From Torreya grandis (lineage: Eukaryota > Streptophyta > Pinopsida > Cupressales > Taxaceae), in contig JARHVA010008419.1 in assembly GCA_037957365.1 (NCBI GenBank), positions 207,501-271,500 on the forward strand: a stretch of DNA of 64,000 bases, given 5' to 3'. The notes beneath the pieces are model-generated. The model saw only the letters and a list, made by a program, of their open reading frames with translations, did not search any database and was not told the origin of the DNA. The position numbers were made by a program, and so were the translations under genes. Within the stretch, counting starts at the first letter, position 1; each line of letters starts with the position of its first letter. Positions 35,331 through 47,875 of this stretch are shown here, in pieces.

Positions 35331-37131
35331 TGCCTAAGTCCTCATACACCAATCATGTATCCTATCACTAAATATATCCAATCACACCTTCATTTTTCAC
35401 TTATCTTGCCCTATCACCTCACTCACTTAACCACTTTTCATTGACTAAAAATCCTACTTCACTTCACCTTAAAACCCTAGCCCTAAACCCCACAATCCTT
35501 ACTAATTATCTCCCTCTCCATCCATAACATAGCTAACACCACCTCCTACTTAGTCATCTAGCCTAATATACTCACTTCATACCTATCATAGGTCTTTTCC
35601 CTAACTCACTTACACCCCTAATCAACTAAATTCACACCCATCCTACTTACTTCTTACTAACTCACTAAATCTTAACTAACCTAAACACTTAATTTCCCAC
35701 CCTCCCATCATATTCCTCTCATCTAACTACCTCACCACCCTTCCCTATCCATTAAAACCCATAGCCTATACTTCCATTCTTCCATCCTTTTACCATTCAA
35801 ATACACCACCACAATATTGCTACTTGTGTTATTAACCTAAAAAGTAGCATTGAAAATATCATTAATCACATTTTATGGTTTTGCATAACCATGTATGTAA
35901 CCTTATAGTTATGAAAAATCATGATTTCCTAATCTATGGTATCCTAATATCGTGATTAGTGACTTGTGGTACTATAATACATTAATTCCACATTTATGGT
36001 ATTGAAATACTACAACACATGAGGGTGTTATCACTAGTTGTGAGTGCAATAACATGAATGAGGGCATTTTCATCAGTTTTGGTATTGCACCCATAATGAC
36101 TCTAATCTAAACTACATGAAATAAATACAAAAAATCAAAAAATTCACAAGCTAGGGACTAGATATATACTAGTGGTCCAATATCCTTAGGCCTTTAGAAC
36201 TCTTAGACTCTCTCACCATAGTGTGAAGATCATGGGATACAATCTATATTTTTATCTCAAAGCACTATTTCACCAAGGTAAGAAGTGAAAATGAACCCCT
36301 TCTCACCCATTTTGTTTTATTTGACATCCCTTTTAACCCCCCCCCCCCATCACCCCTATAACCTCTAAACATCCTTATTATATCATCTTGTCACCCCCAA
36401 ATCCTGCCAACCTAATATGTTGCCTAATTAATCATCAATTATCATCCCTAAGTCATCTGGGGCATGGATTTTCCATTTCCTCATCATCAAACTTAATATT
36501 GAGTTAGAAATACATTAGCTTAAGGTCTTATAAGACTTTTTAGGTAGCACATAACAACCATTTTTTATGTCCAGGAATATCTAAACCACTATTAGCCCCT
36601 AGTCCATGTCCCATCTTGGATCAATCATCAAATTTATTACATCATTTTAAGCCTTACATCTAGTGGCTTATTATCACTAATCAACTAATTCAATCTCCAT
36701 TATACGCTTTTAATCCCTCTCTGATATGTTTCCTTACTATAGGAATTATCATTGGCTTATATCTTATCTCATTTCTTTACTTCCTAGATAATATCTCCAT
36801 CTTGGGAATTAATCTTATCAATCTATCTCCTTTCTAGACATTAATCATTTAAATAGAACCCATATCTCAGGCATAAGCCAAAATTTTCCTTGAATCTATG
36901 CTTGGGATAACTCAATCATAGCTACATCATTACTCAAGGCATCCCAACCCCACATCATCATCTTGTCGTTATCCCACCCTTAGGACTTTTGTTTGAGTGA
37001 CCATTTGAGTCATTTTTCCCTACATGCTCCTTTGAGGGGGAATCATACCTACTAACAATGTTTACACTCATGTTCATGATTTTTATTTGAAATATCATTA
37101 CTCCTTTCATTTTTTCCACTCATAATACCCC
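35331..37131. other. Element C 3' noncoding region with poly(C)12
   Basis: Pyrimidine-rich plus strand (many ctaaccc, cacttacc and cccta words), with no domain seen. A run of 12 C lies at 36337-36348. The first part may contain the promoter and leader of the antisense PMD frame. Phrases such as atcatgattt and catgatttcc recall those in the element's 5' leader. Confidence 0.5.
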
Positions 37132-37134
37132 TTT

Positions 37135-37149
37135 AAAAGAGGGTAAAAA
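37135..37149 (+). other. Polypurine tract of element C
   Basis: aaaagagggtaaaaa lies directly before the TG start of the right LTR. No such tract precedes the left LTR. This marks the right copy as the 3' LTR and the element as plus-strand. Confidence 0.75.
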
Positions 37150-37153
37150 TATA

Positions 37154-37963
37154 TGCACCTAAATCTACTCACCTTAATAATCCTACTAATTCTGCTAATT
37201 TAACCCAAAATGACATTCCCTTACCAATTAATTAATATCCTAGTTCCTACATAAAATCCCTTAAATCTCACAAAAATTATTCTACCCTCATAAAAATTAA
37301 TCACCTTAATTAGTCTACTAACTAAGCATACTTAGCCACTAACCTACTCATTAACCCATTTTCCATATAAAATACCTTTTATTCTCCTATCCATCTATCA
37401 CCCTACTAAACTATCTATTCATACACCCTGACTCCATAATGGAGATTATAGAATTGGATAATTCTATAATCTCCTCTAATTTAACCATTATCCTCTATAA
37501 TTATCTATTATAAAGGTTTATAAGGAATTGAAAATTCCTTAGAAAATCCCTAGACATTGATCTCAATGAGCTTAAGATTTAATTTGAGCCATTGATGTTC
37601 CCTCCCATGGCTTATATAAACAAGACATACCTCCATGACCAACTAACTTGAAACTTGGAAGTCTTGAGAGCATACTTCCAGCCATTCTTGCATTCTTTTA
37701 TCCTTTTTTAATCCATTAACAAGCCATCAAGAATTCATTGAAGCCATTATGAAGCTCAATTAAGAAATCCAACAATCCATTCATTTTGCATTCAAAATCA
37801 TTTTGGTAATCTTGGAAGGGAGATATAAGATACAAGAGGATGGTAAGTTATGTTAATGTTAGTATCTAATTGTCTCTTTATCCTTTTTTTTGAAGTTTTT
37901 TGCATTTTGGGTTTTTATTTCTAAAAATAGTAATATAGGAATAATCCAAAATACACTCAAACA
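37154..37963 (+). repeat. 3' LTR of Tat element C
   Basis: It is 810 bp, TGCACCTAAATC ... CACTCAAACA, and matches 11781-12592 over its full length with scattered substitutions and few indels. Confidence 0.87.
37612..37620 (+). promoter_or_regulatory. TATA box, 3' LTR of C
   Basis: ttatataaa followed by caagacatac, in the same position in the LTR as 12241-12250. Confidence 0.58.
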
Positions 37964-37984
37964 ACATTTATGGGGTAGATAATT

Positions 37985-38253
37985 ACATCTTATCTAATTT
38001 AAATATATTACTTAAAGGTAGGCATGTTAATAATATTTATAAATAAAATAAATTAGTGTGGATAGATTCCTTTGATGGTTACAATGTGAAATCTAGCTTC
38101 AATAAGCTCATTCAACCAATTCAAGATGGTATTATGTGGATAAAATTATGGGATAAAGACTTAATACCTAAGGTCAACATATTTATTTGGTTGATTGTCC
38201 AAAATAAAATTCTTACAATGTATAAGATAAGGAAGAGAGGTTCGATATTTTAA
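37985..38253 (+). pseudogene. LINE B zf-RVT-like region
   Basis: The clear open part starts at 38056: MWIDSFDGYNVKSSFNKLI, WIKLWDKDLIPKVNIFIW, LIVQNKILTMYKIRKRG. This fits the zf-RVT pattern found after plant LINE reverse transcriptase: W-x-x-s-x-x-G-x-[FY]-x-V-K-S-x-[FY], W-x-x-[IL]-W, P-K-[VI]-x-x-F-x-W, then [KR]-x-[LI]-T-x-x-x-[LI]-x-x-R-G. The Cys cluster that should follow is destroyed by stops. Confidence 0.83.
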
Positions 38254-38689
38254 AACATATCCCCTTTGTATGAATAGGAAAAAGATTTAGTTTCTCATGT
38301 AATGATAGATTATTATTTAACTTTAATGTTTGGGGCTTATTTTTGGAAAAAAATCAAATGTCTTGGGTTCATTACTCCTCCTTGATGGATTTATGCTTGA
38401 GTTGGGAAAATCCTTTCAATAATAATGATTTACATAGAATTTAGATTTTATCCCTTCCTCATTTTGTCTAAGGTATTTGGAAGGATAGAAATAACATAAT
38501 CTTTAGGAATTGGAAAACTTCTAGTAAATTGGTGATTGTTAAAATCATAGAGATAACTCCTAAAACTTTAAAGAGTAGTAAAACCAATAAGAATAATGTA
38601 TTCTTAGATGAGGAACTTAAGATAAAAAGGAATTGACAACTAAATTTTGATAACATTATTTTTATGGTCCTATAGAAAATATTATTAAG

Positions 38690-39200
38690 AAAATTAAATG
38701 GAAAATTCCATCTAAAGGGTGGGTGACATTAAAATTTGGAAAGGTGTCAAAAGTAAACTTGGGTGCTTTAGGAGGGGATGTTTTATTTGATATGATAAAG
38801 GGAGGATTTGTTGATACTTATGCAGGGAGTATGGTTATTTAATTTAACCATTAGGTAGAAGCAATGGTTACCTTATGGGGTTTAAAATTGGACAAAGAAT
38901 TAGGAGTAAATTATATAGTCATTGAAGGATACTCCATCAAAATTTTTAGTTTCCAATCCAAGAATATATTATTAAATTGTAATATTAGTCATACGATGGA
39001 ATAATCTTATGCCATATTTAGCTATTTTAAGAATTTTTGTATAAAACATGTCTACACAAAGGGTAACAAAATAGAAGATTAGTTTGCCAATGTGAGGATA
39101 TCCTCTAACCATATTAAAGGATGGATTGGGAAGGATGAATTATATAATGTTATTATTCAAAAAAGAGGCTTTAAACTAGGGATATTAATAGTGGATTGAT
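38690..39200 (+). pseudogene. LINE B RNase H domain (RVT_3 type)
   Basis: Reads IKWKIPSKGWVTLKFGKVSK, VNLGALGGDVLFD, GFVDTYAGSM, VEAMVTLWGLKLDKELGVN, YIVIEGYSIKIF and VYTKGNKIED. This is the C-terminal RNase H of plant LINEs: W-x-x-P-x-x-G-W-x-K-x-N-x-D-G, N-P-G-x-[AG]-G-x-G-G, E-x-x-A-[LV]-x-x-G-L-x-[LM]-A, [VI]-E-[GS]-D-S. The first catalytic Asp (FDG) is now FGK, and the Asp of EGDS is Tyr, so it is inactive. Several stops lie inside. Confidence 0.82.
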
Positions 39201-39230
39201 GTTCAAAACTATTAAATTCCTAAATATTTT

Positions 39231-41107
39231 GTTTTCATTTTTTGGTAACATATTATTTGTTTAGATTTTCATTATTGCAAAGTTTATCTTCATTAGTTAT
39301 ATTCATATGCCCTGTAATAATAATATACTGACATGAAATTAAAGGGAGGGTTTCCCAATCAACATTATTTATGGTATGAGGTGGCATTTAGAAAAATGTG
39401 AGAAGCATGTGTATCATTTGAGGTAAGGCCATATTTTTAACATAAGTACCTTGATATTTAATCACTTTTCAAAGTGAAATTTGGATAAAATTATCATTAA
39501 AAAAATGGGTGGAGATTTGCATATAATTTAACCCTCAATAGTTATCATTTTTTTTTTAAATGTTGAGTTATAGGGGATCCTTCAGGAACTAGGTTTTACA
39601 ATATTTATTTAGCATTGTGATGGCTATGATAAGCATGTCTCCAGTTTATTTTTGACAAACTATAAAGATATAATTATGGAAATAAATGAAATTATATTTA
39701 AAATACTTAATAGATTATATACCAATTCAAAGGTTTGAATATGGAGGAGGTGAAATATTTCAAAACCAATAGGGATTACAAAGAAGAGAAGGATACATTT
39801 TTTATGGAAAGAGAGAGATTAGTCGATTTTCAAGGTGGTTTTTTTAGAGAATACTTTATTTAGCCTTATGTTGATGTTTTAAAATATATTATAAAATTTA
39901 TAATGCTTGAGGGTAGGTATAAATTTTTGCACATGTCTCATTTTGTTTTTCTTAATTATTTTAGGGATTATAGTCCTATTCACATGTTATTATGTCCTTC
40001 CTTCTATGTAAATTTTAGTTTATAATGTCAAGAAGGGAAATAAAAACCACCCTTTACATTAAGTTGTTATTTTTTATCCATAATTATGTCAAAGACATCA
40101 ACAATGGTGTTGATATTAATCCTAAACAAGATATTACTTAGGAGATATCTAACAAAGGGATGAAGTGTAATCTCAAAAGTCCATATAACAAAAAGAAATT
40201 AATTATGGTAGGTGTGGTAAACTCAAAAGATGATAATAATCAAATGGGTGTTGAATATAATATGTTGGGGGTTACCCAAAATGAGCAATAAGGAGGTCCA
40301 AAGGATAATATTAATGAAATTATGGCTAGCTTGTAGCTTGTTAAGGTTCAAAAGAGTAAGGATTTGTATATGTCCAAGGTGGATAATAAAATTAAAGGCA
40401 ACAACAAGGTGGAAACTAAGTTTTAGGACATGGTGTATAAGATCAAAGTTCAAAACAAGATTAATGAGATGGTAAAGGGGATGGATATTTTTAATTCCTT
40501 CTTTAAGATGGTTTTTAAAGGGCCATAACTTGATGAAAAATACTATTAAAATTTTTAATCAAGAAGGATGGCCTCTATGCACCAAAGAATATTTAAATGA
40601 TATAATAATTAGTGTAAAAATTTTTAGGGATAAGCTTAATATTTTGGAAAAGAGAATAAAATTATCAAAGAGAACTTGTCTTCTCTAGTGGGGTTTAATA
40701 AGGGTGAAATACAAAATTGCATTACTAGCAAGGATGTTCTTTGGTAGTTCCATGGAAGGAATCATGAGGTGGAAGGTATTAGCAGGATAAACAAAAAAGC
40801 CAAGAGAGTGGAATTATATAAGGAATTTTAACCTATTGCACAAGGGATGTTGAACACAAAAAGAGCTTTGAAAATAATGTTGGTCAATTAGGAGGAGGAC
40901 TTTGGAGGATATAAGGCTAGTTAAGAATAATGTGTTGGTTCTTCTTATTGTTGTTATTTTTGTGACATTTGGTTGATATTTTGTATAATTTTGGTGTTTT
41001 GAGATATATTTTATGTCTATTCTATCTCTTTAATCTATCTCTACTTGTATTTTGTATATGCTTGGGTCCTTATTAAATAAATACCATTTTACCAATAATA
41101 ATAAAAT
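39231..41107 (+). other. Unassigned, possibly a second LINE tail
   Basis: No clear domain. Around 40740-40910 a Lys-rich reading (GISRINKKAKRVELYKEF) could be the end of a LINE ORF1. The stretch 41060-41107 (cttgggtccttattaaataaataccattttacc then aataataataaaa) resembles the 3' end of plant LINEs with a short A-rich tail. Both are weak. Overlapping open frames on both strands at 40223-40475 are not credible genes. Confidence 0.35.
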
Positions 41108-41500
41108 GCAAGTATGTGTATAGATTAAGATACATTTGAATACACATGCCATGTAGGTACACATAGTTTTATATGAACAAAAGTTAATTTTTTTCAAATA
41201 TTCACATATTCAGATACATTTTAGGGCATATGCAATGCACTTACACCTAGTTTTCAGTCAAAATATTATTTCTTAAATTCAACACATATATCATTTTGAT
41301 GCATAACATTCTATATCAATTTGGAATATATTATATCAGATTATCAATATGAACATGAGTCATATTCTCACTATTATAATTATTAGTTATCATTAATTCA
41401 TGGGGCATGAACAATGTCAATGCACATACACACTATGATATTTATTCATTTTCAAGCATAATGTATGGTACCTATAAGTGGGAAACCTTAAAGTACATGT

Positions 41501-41502
<2 letters not shown>

Positions 41503-41560
<58 letters not shown>
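41503..41560. repeat. (AT)29 microsatellite
   Basis: Fifty-eight bases of AT alternation. It creates a false Tyr-Ile repeat frame on the minus strand. Confidence 0.97.
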
Positions 41561-41563
<3 letters not shown>

Positions 41564-41579
41564 TTGATTTATATATTTT

Positions 41580-41748
41580 GAGGTAATGTGGTTAAGGTTT
41601 AGCGACACTCAATGGGTTTGACATAATCATTATGAGCTAAATATGTGGATTTTACCTTAAATATTATGGCTAAAATATATTTTTAATATTAGCTACATGA
41701 GTTAGTATAGTTGAGGTTCAACAATACTTAATGGCATTGACACTAATC
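41580..41748. repeat. Two ~50-bp direct repeats
   Basis: gaggtaatgtggttaaggtt (41580 on) and its partner gagttagtatagttgaggtt (41699 on) continue into acactcaatgggtttgacat and atacttaatggcattgacac. They lie about 119 bp apart and are about 75 % alike by eye. Confidence 0.6.
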
Positions 41749-44700
41749 CATTTTTTCCCCAATGAGGGTGTGGACATTTTACTTCCCAATCCACTTAATT
41801 TCCTTAGTTATAAAAATATGGGGCATAATAACCATAAATTCTAAAAATATTTCAATAGGGAGGCATCATATCTAGCAAGCTATAGGGAAACATTGTTAAC
41901 CCACTGACAAGTGTACTATTTCCTTGCTATTAAAATTCAAGTTTAAATTTTATAGTTTTTTAGGTTTTATTAAAAGGACATCAACTATTATATTTTCATT
42001 ATAGGTTTTATTACAGAAGGCTGAATTTTGGAGAATCTCCCAAAAACAAAGTGTGATGAACACACTCAATTACATTTATTCATCCTCTTATTATAGTATT
42101 TGTATAATGTTTAAATAATATAATAAAAGGGGGGGATTTGTGGAGACTAATATCTGGTAATTGATACTTAGAAATGTATATATTTTTTATTATCTTTGCC
42201 TTAAATTATTTTTTCATACACACATGAATCTCATTCACCATTATCTCACACTCACATGCCTTCTACAGACCTATCCTTCTCAAGTTTATCCTGTCCACCT
42301 ATAAAAAATTCCACCTTCTATGTCAACCCTATTATTTAACTGACTTAGACATATACAAACCATAAAATTGGTGTTCCTGTCACTTAGATAGTAATGACAA
42401 ATGTAGAACACAATATATAATGGTAGCATCTAAGTCTGGTGATTTAATCATGTGTCAAGAAATAGTCACATTTAAAACTAAAATTATTCAAAACATTTTA
42501 GTGGTATAAATATTTATCCAAAGAGTGTCATATAAATATAAAATGAGTGTAGGTGCATTATCCGTATATAAATAATTTATCAATATTATTAAAATTATTG
42601 TGCATTCAAAGACACTACCTTATTCTTCCAAATTTACCAATCAATCACAAAAAATAGCTCCTAACCAACCCTGAAGCACTTGAATACGTATCCAATGTTC
42701 TTGTTTTTCAAGTATCAATATCTAGATTATAGATTACATCCATTCAAGGAGAACTACTTCACACATTCACCTAACAAGATAAAATACATGTGAGTTGAAT
42801 TCCTTATTTAGAATAATATATAGCTATGTGATGTTAAAACATTCAAAAAGAAGTTGTTGGGGTGAGATAATACCATATTTCTTCCTCTTTTACATGCCTA
42901 CTTTTATTATTACAAGTGGATCTAAGGCATTAAGTGAAGGATATAAATTAATAAGTATTATATGCACTCTCAAACCTTAGTATTTCACACAGATTCATAA
43001 TGTTTTTAAAAAAATTACCAGTGATGGAATGTAAATGAGATATTTAAATAGACATAAGCATCAAACTTAGAACATATCTAGTAATGGTAATGTACATGAC
43101 TAATGGTAATATTTAGATAGGCCAAAAACTTTGGCTCTTGATTTAAACAACTCATATTTAGATTTATACCCTCCCTACCATGTGTGCATTGTCTTAGTCC
43201 TTCATAGAGAAATACATTGCTAAGTATTTTATCATGTACTATACTTTCTATATTTAGTAAGTGTAATTGAAAAATTAAATTTAGTGTTTTACATTCATAT
43301 TCATCTTTAATTTTTATACATTATAATTTTAATTATACACATAGTTTATATCATTTTAAGGATAACCATTAATAAAAAAATGGTAAAATAGAATAAACAC
43401 ATGATTTCATTTAGAAACAAAATTATTTAGTGCATAAATCATATAAATCCTTTTAAATATTTTTTTCATTGACTTAAACCCCCAGATCTAATACAAGGTA
43501 ATGTATTTCTTTCCTAAGACCTTGTAATAACCCTTTTATTGATATAAACAACAAGATTACCTTATGAGAAAAATTGAACCATTTCAAATATATAATAATG
43601 AAATTTTAAATTATCTAACCAATAATATCAACACTTAATCATCTCAAAGAAATACACCTAAGTATATATGTCTAAAGTGACTTCATTCTAAGCAATTAAA
43701 ACCCAACCCACCCTCACTTGAATCTTAAAGATATCTAAAAAAATCATTCCAACATCCAAACCCATGAGTTTGTATCATTATAGTTGTCTCCCACCCTGGT
43801 ATAATACTTATAATTTTTTTAGTGCTAGGCTAATTGAGGTCATTATCATGACAATAATGACCTTAATAAAATTGACAATAACATAATGTTAGGTAAAAAA
43901 TTGACCACTAAGATATTATTAAAATCATTGTAAAATTATCTAAAATATACTAAAGTGAAATAAAATAAATAAAACCAATCAAAATCAATAATAATCCCAA
44001 CATTAACCTTAAAAATATCAAAACAAGCCTAAAAAAATTCCAATCCTTATGATACACATATGAACAAATTTATTGGTGCAATTGATGGAAATTGTAATCC
44101 TACATGAATTCAAAATATATTAATCTGGAAAATGTTTACTATTAACATAATCCTACTCATAAATACCTTATTACAAAACTTTAGAAGTAATCTTAAAAAG
44201 ACATAACTCTGAACAATACAATAACTCCAACTATAACCAATGCAACAAATAAATATTTAATCAATGCACTAATAAAATATCATCTTAATCATCATCCTCA
44301 TTATATTATCAAATATCCCAAAGATAACTCTAGATATATATCATAATATAATCATGGATCCTTAAAAAAATCAACTCCATGTAATATTACATAAGAAATC
44401 AACACTATACCTTATAAAATTACCTTAATTTAACTCATTAAAATATCACCCCCACCATCAAAAATTTATCATGTAAAAATTGAAAGGTATAGAAGAATCG
44501 ACAACACTAAGATAAACCAAATCATCTATTCAATCTCTTAAAGGTTGAATACATAAAAATAGTTTTTATTAGAACCATATCTAATATTCAAAAAAAAAAA
44601 AAAAAAACGTTATAGTTTAACATTGATGAAGTCCTATTCTAAACTAATGATCACTATCATCGTGATCAATGATACTAATGTAAGGAAAGTATGAATATAT

Positions 44701-46574
44701 GATGAATTAGGTATCAATTTCACTTTATTATGGTTAATTAATGATTTATGATATTCTAAAAATCTAAATAAAATATGACTTAGTTATCATGGATTTATTA
44801 ACCATAACCAGAAGCCTTTTGGATGAATTTATCTCCCTCTTATTGTAGAACCCCCAAAAAGGTATACACCAAAATCATAGTTCTATATTTTTAATTTTAT
44901 TATAATATACTCTTAATAAATCCTTATAAATATGAAATGATATAAGTTACATATTATGGTAGCAAAGGATTATAATTTATTCATAATAAGGTGAGATATA
45001 AGAATGAAAAATATCTTAATCCATAATATCTCAAACTACTAAATTTGATTATATAATATTTTTTGATTGAAGGTCACCTATATATTAATTAAATAAGATA
45101 GGATGTAATGAGCTATTAAACTCATATAAAAATAAAATAAATAAAACTGTATCTATCTAGTTCATCAACATGCACATTTATTATTAAGCCACTTTGAATT
45201 AATTGATGACAAATCAAATGACATACAATTTATTTTTAGTACCAATAGCTTACCAACTTAGATTTCTAAATGACTTCCTCTATATCTTTTACCATGATAC
45301 AAATCTCCTACTTTGTTTGGTGAAAATAATCACACAATACTTGATTTAAATGATACATTATATTAATATTATCAGTATAAATTTTATTGTAATGATACTA
45401 GGTTTTATAAGCTTGCCTAATAATCATTACTAATCTCTATTAGAGATTCTATAAAATTGGTGTGTCTGCCCATGATACTTCAAATGAAAATCCCAAAGAT
45501 ATTAATAAAGCATGCACAATTTAAAAATATTATGATGAAATATATATCATTTACAAATCCTAAGTGACACATTTATATGTATTGAGCTTATAAATAACCA
45601 CACAAAAATTATGTATATAGATGTGACATAAATTTAGTGAACCTTTGATATGAACTTGATCCTAATTTTGATTCAAGTGATGATGAAAAAAGTAATAACA
45701 TAGAAGGATTTTTACCTCCTAATAATACATCCATATAATATTATTGGTAGGTGCCTTATTATACATAATAATTTTTATTATAAATCTTGGAAACAATCAC
45801 TCTCCACAATAATTATAAAATAAATCCTATTTTTGGCATCATCAGCCTGATTGATGTTGTTAAGTTTTATAATTATTGTCTTGGATGCATTGGTAAGTTT
45901 CATTAACATTGTCTTGAATGAATTAGTTACATTTATTATGTATAGACTCAAAAATAAACTTAAAAATACATTTAACCAATTTATGATGTTTATAATTAAA
46001 TTCAATTATTAAAGTAAGACTTCATTATCTTGAGTGATGATGTTAAAAATATAACAAATTTTTTATCTTCATTAGTCCAAACCATGATTTGGAGATAAAA
46101 TAAAATACACATCCTATAAATCTATAAATCATCTTAGATTTCAAGGATACTATAGTGAAATATATTTATAAAAATTATTTAAAAAAAAATTATGTTACAG
46201 ATATATATAAGTGATGAATCCACCTTAAAGATCCTTCATGAAAAAGAACCTCAAATCCCTTGAAATCATCACAAATTTGAATTTTTTTAAGTATTCCTTA
46301 TTTTTACAAATTTATCACTAATATTTATACAAAAAAGTTTTTCAATATCCAACTTACCACCTACACCATATCACATCTGAGAATTAAATTCAATTTATTC
46401 CAAGGGATGATGGAATTTAAATTAAAACCACCTAATGGCATTTATCTTGTCTTTGTCTCTTCTCTTATGCATCTTGAAGAGAAATATAACCATATTTATA
46501 TCCTTGAAAAATATAAAAAAATAATTTAATCGATCAAATGAGGATATGCCTAAAATTTACCCCAATTTTTTTCA
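41749..46574. other. AT-rich DNA, no gene found
   Basis: Nearly 5 kb with no supported coding region or RNA. Noted: a purine run aaaaggggggg at 42125-42135, followed by tgtggagac, which looks like a polypurine tract plus LTR start without a visible partner; and a run of 18 A at 44590-44607. Some of the DNA before 46575 may be earlier parts of the gypsy pol fragment that follows. Confidence 0.45.
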
Positions 46575-47085
46575 TAATATCTTAAAATGACCTTAATCCA
46601 TGAAAAAACATGAAAATTCCATAAGTAAGTATCCAAAAAATTTCAAAAACAAATTATCAAGCTACTTGATTCTAATCTCATTAAACTTGTTAATAAATAT
46701 GAATGTGTCTCTAATTTAGTCCCAATTCAAAATAAATTTACTACTAATATCTGAATATGTATTGAATTTAGTAATTTCAATTTAGCATTTCTCATGGAAA
46801 ACTTTATGATTACCTACATTGACTCCATTGTTGATTATATAATTGGTTATGATATGATTTATCTCATGAATGGTTTTATTATATATAAGACTCACATCTC
46901 AACTAAATTTAAACATAAGAACACATTATGTATCGAGTGGGGAACATATTTATATGTAAAAATTCCATTAGACATTAAAAAACCTAGGCACATTATAAAA
47001 ATGTCATGAATTATAATTTTCAAAATCTCATTCACAATTTTTTTGAAACTTACATAGATGAAATTATTAATAATCCCAAGTGTTG
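46575..47085 (+). pseudogene. Orphan Ty3/gypsy (Tat-like) reverse transcriptase fragment
   Basis: Reads EKT..FHK.VSKKFQKQIIKLL, DSNLIKLVNKYECVSNLVPI, a gap, then from the open piece 46794-47009 TYIDSIVDYIIGYDMIYLMN, GFIIYKTH, TLCIEWGTYLYVKIPLDIKK. After a frameshift it gives MNYNFQNLIHNFFETYIDEI. The order matches gypsy reverse transcriptase: R-K-x-H-x-x-V-K-x-E-[VIL]-x-K-L-L, P-x-I-D-x-[IL]-V-D, S-F-[ML]-D-x-[FY]-S-G-Y, T-A-F-x-x-x-W-G-T-[FY], F-H-D-x-[IM], and Y-V-D-D. The palm Asp (MDGF) is Asn and the catalytic YVDD is YIDE. No flanking RNase H, integrase or LTR was recognised. Confidence 0.75.
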
Positions 47086-47875
47086 ATAAAATCACACACC
47101 TTATATAACAATCATATATAAACCCTTGATTAATTAAAATGTTAAATTTAACTCAAAAAATGATTTTTTGGTGTTAAATTAATAATGTTTATAGTGTTCA
47201 TAGTCTTTAGATGAGGGATTTATTTATATCCTTCCAAGATCAAATAAATTGTGAAAATTATTAAATTAGTAGTTATCCCTTACAATCATACTTTTATTCA
47301 TAATCTTGGGTGAATCTAGAGATTCATTCCTAAATTATGATATTAAACACATTTGATAAATGCAATCCTCAATAAAGGTTTCAAGATTGAGTGGAATGAA
47401 ACTTTATAAAATTCATTTAAAAATGTGAATAAATACTTATTAAATCCTCCTACTTTATGTCCATCATCCAATAAACATAGTCTCATCTGGTAAACATATT
47501 ATACCCTCATACTTTATAGGAAAATTATTACATAAGTAGTTGAGTCTAATAAATAATATGTTTTTTATATTTTTAAGATGCAAACAAGGGTTAAAATCCC
47601 TATTACAAAAGGTTCTAAGGGTAGTAAAACTAGATAAAAATCATGAATAGAAAAATAAAAATAGACAAACAACAAACTAATAAAAAATAGTTAAAATACC
47701 CTAAACCTAAAACAAAAGTAAAAAAAAAACACTATTTTAGTAAAGAATTCCAATCCTCCATGAAGAAACTGAGGAGTTCCTCCTTACTAGTAGACTTGGC
47801 ATCCTTGTCCATCTTCTTACCCTAAGCATCCTATAAGACAACCAATGAAGTAGTATCCTAGTGAATTAATTTAGA
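47086..47875. other. AT-rich spacer, nothing identified
   Basis: No coding, repeat or RNA signal that I can support. Confidence 0.45.

Larger units (their letters stand above)
11781..37963 (+). mobile_element. Tat-lineage Ty3/gypsy retrotransposon C with nested insertion
   Basis: A long LTR retrotransposon with 0.81-kb LTRs (11781-12592, 37154-37963), gag at 15.5-17.0 kb, pol at 17.2-31.7 kb interrupted by element D, an antisense PMD reading frame at 33.4-35.3 kb and a polypurine tract before the right LTR. Without D it is about 16.6 kb. Two RNase H domains, the second of the archaeal type before integrase, are the signature of the Tat lineage (Ogre, Retand and relatives), as is an extra frame between pol and the 3' LTR. 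The flanks TTTAT (11775-11779) and TTTAT (37967-37971) may be the target duplication, a few bases off the LTR ends. It lies inside LINE B. All genes carry stops. Confidence 0.87.
37972..39230 (+). mobile_element. LINE B, right half
   Basis: It continues the ORF2 broken off at 11779: a zf-RVT-like segment and then an RNase H domain, in the order expected downstream of the reverse transcriptase tail, in the same orientation. The coding sense ends near 39200; an AT-rich 3' untranslated stretch follows. Confidence 0.78.

Noticed and set aside
11781..37963. Two independent solo LTRs instead of one large element
   Set aside because: A polypurine tract precedes only the right copy, and gag, pol and the PMD frame of one lineage lie between them in the right order. 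LINE halves flank both outer ends.
40223..40475. Two open frames on opposite strands at the same place
   Set aside because: Mutual overlap, no recognisable domain, and low-complexity composition.
41417..41608. 63-codon frame with a Tyr-Ile repeat
   Set aside because: Translation of the (AT)29 microsatellite.
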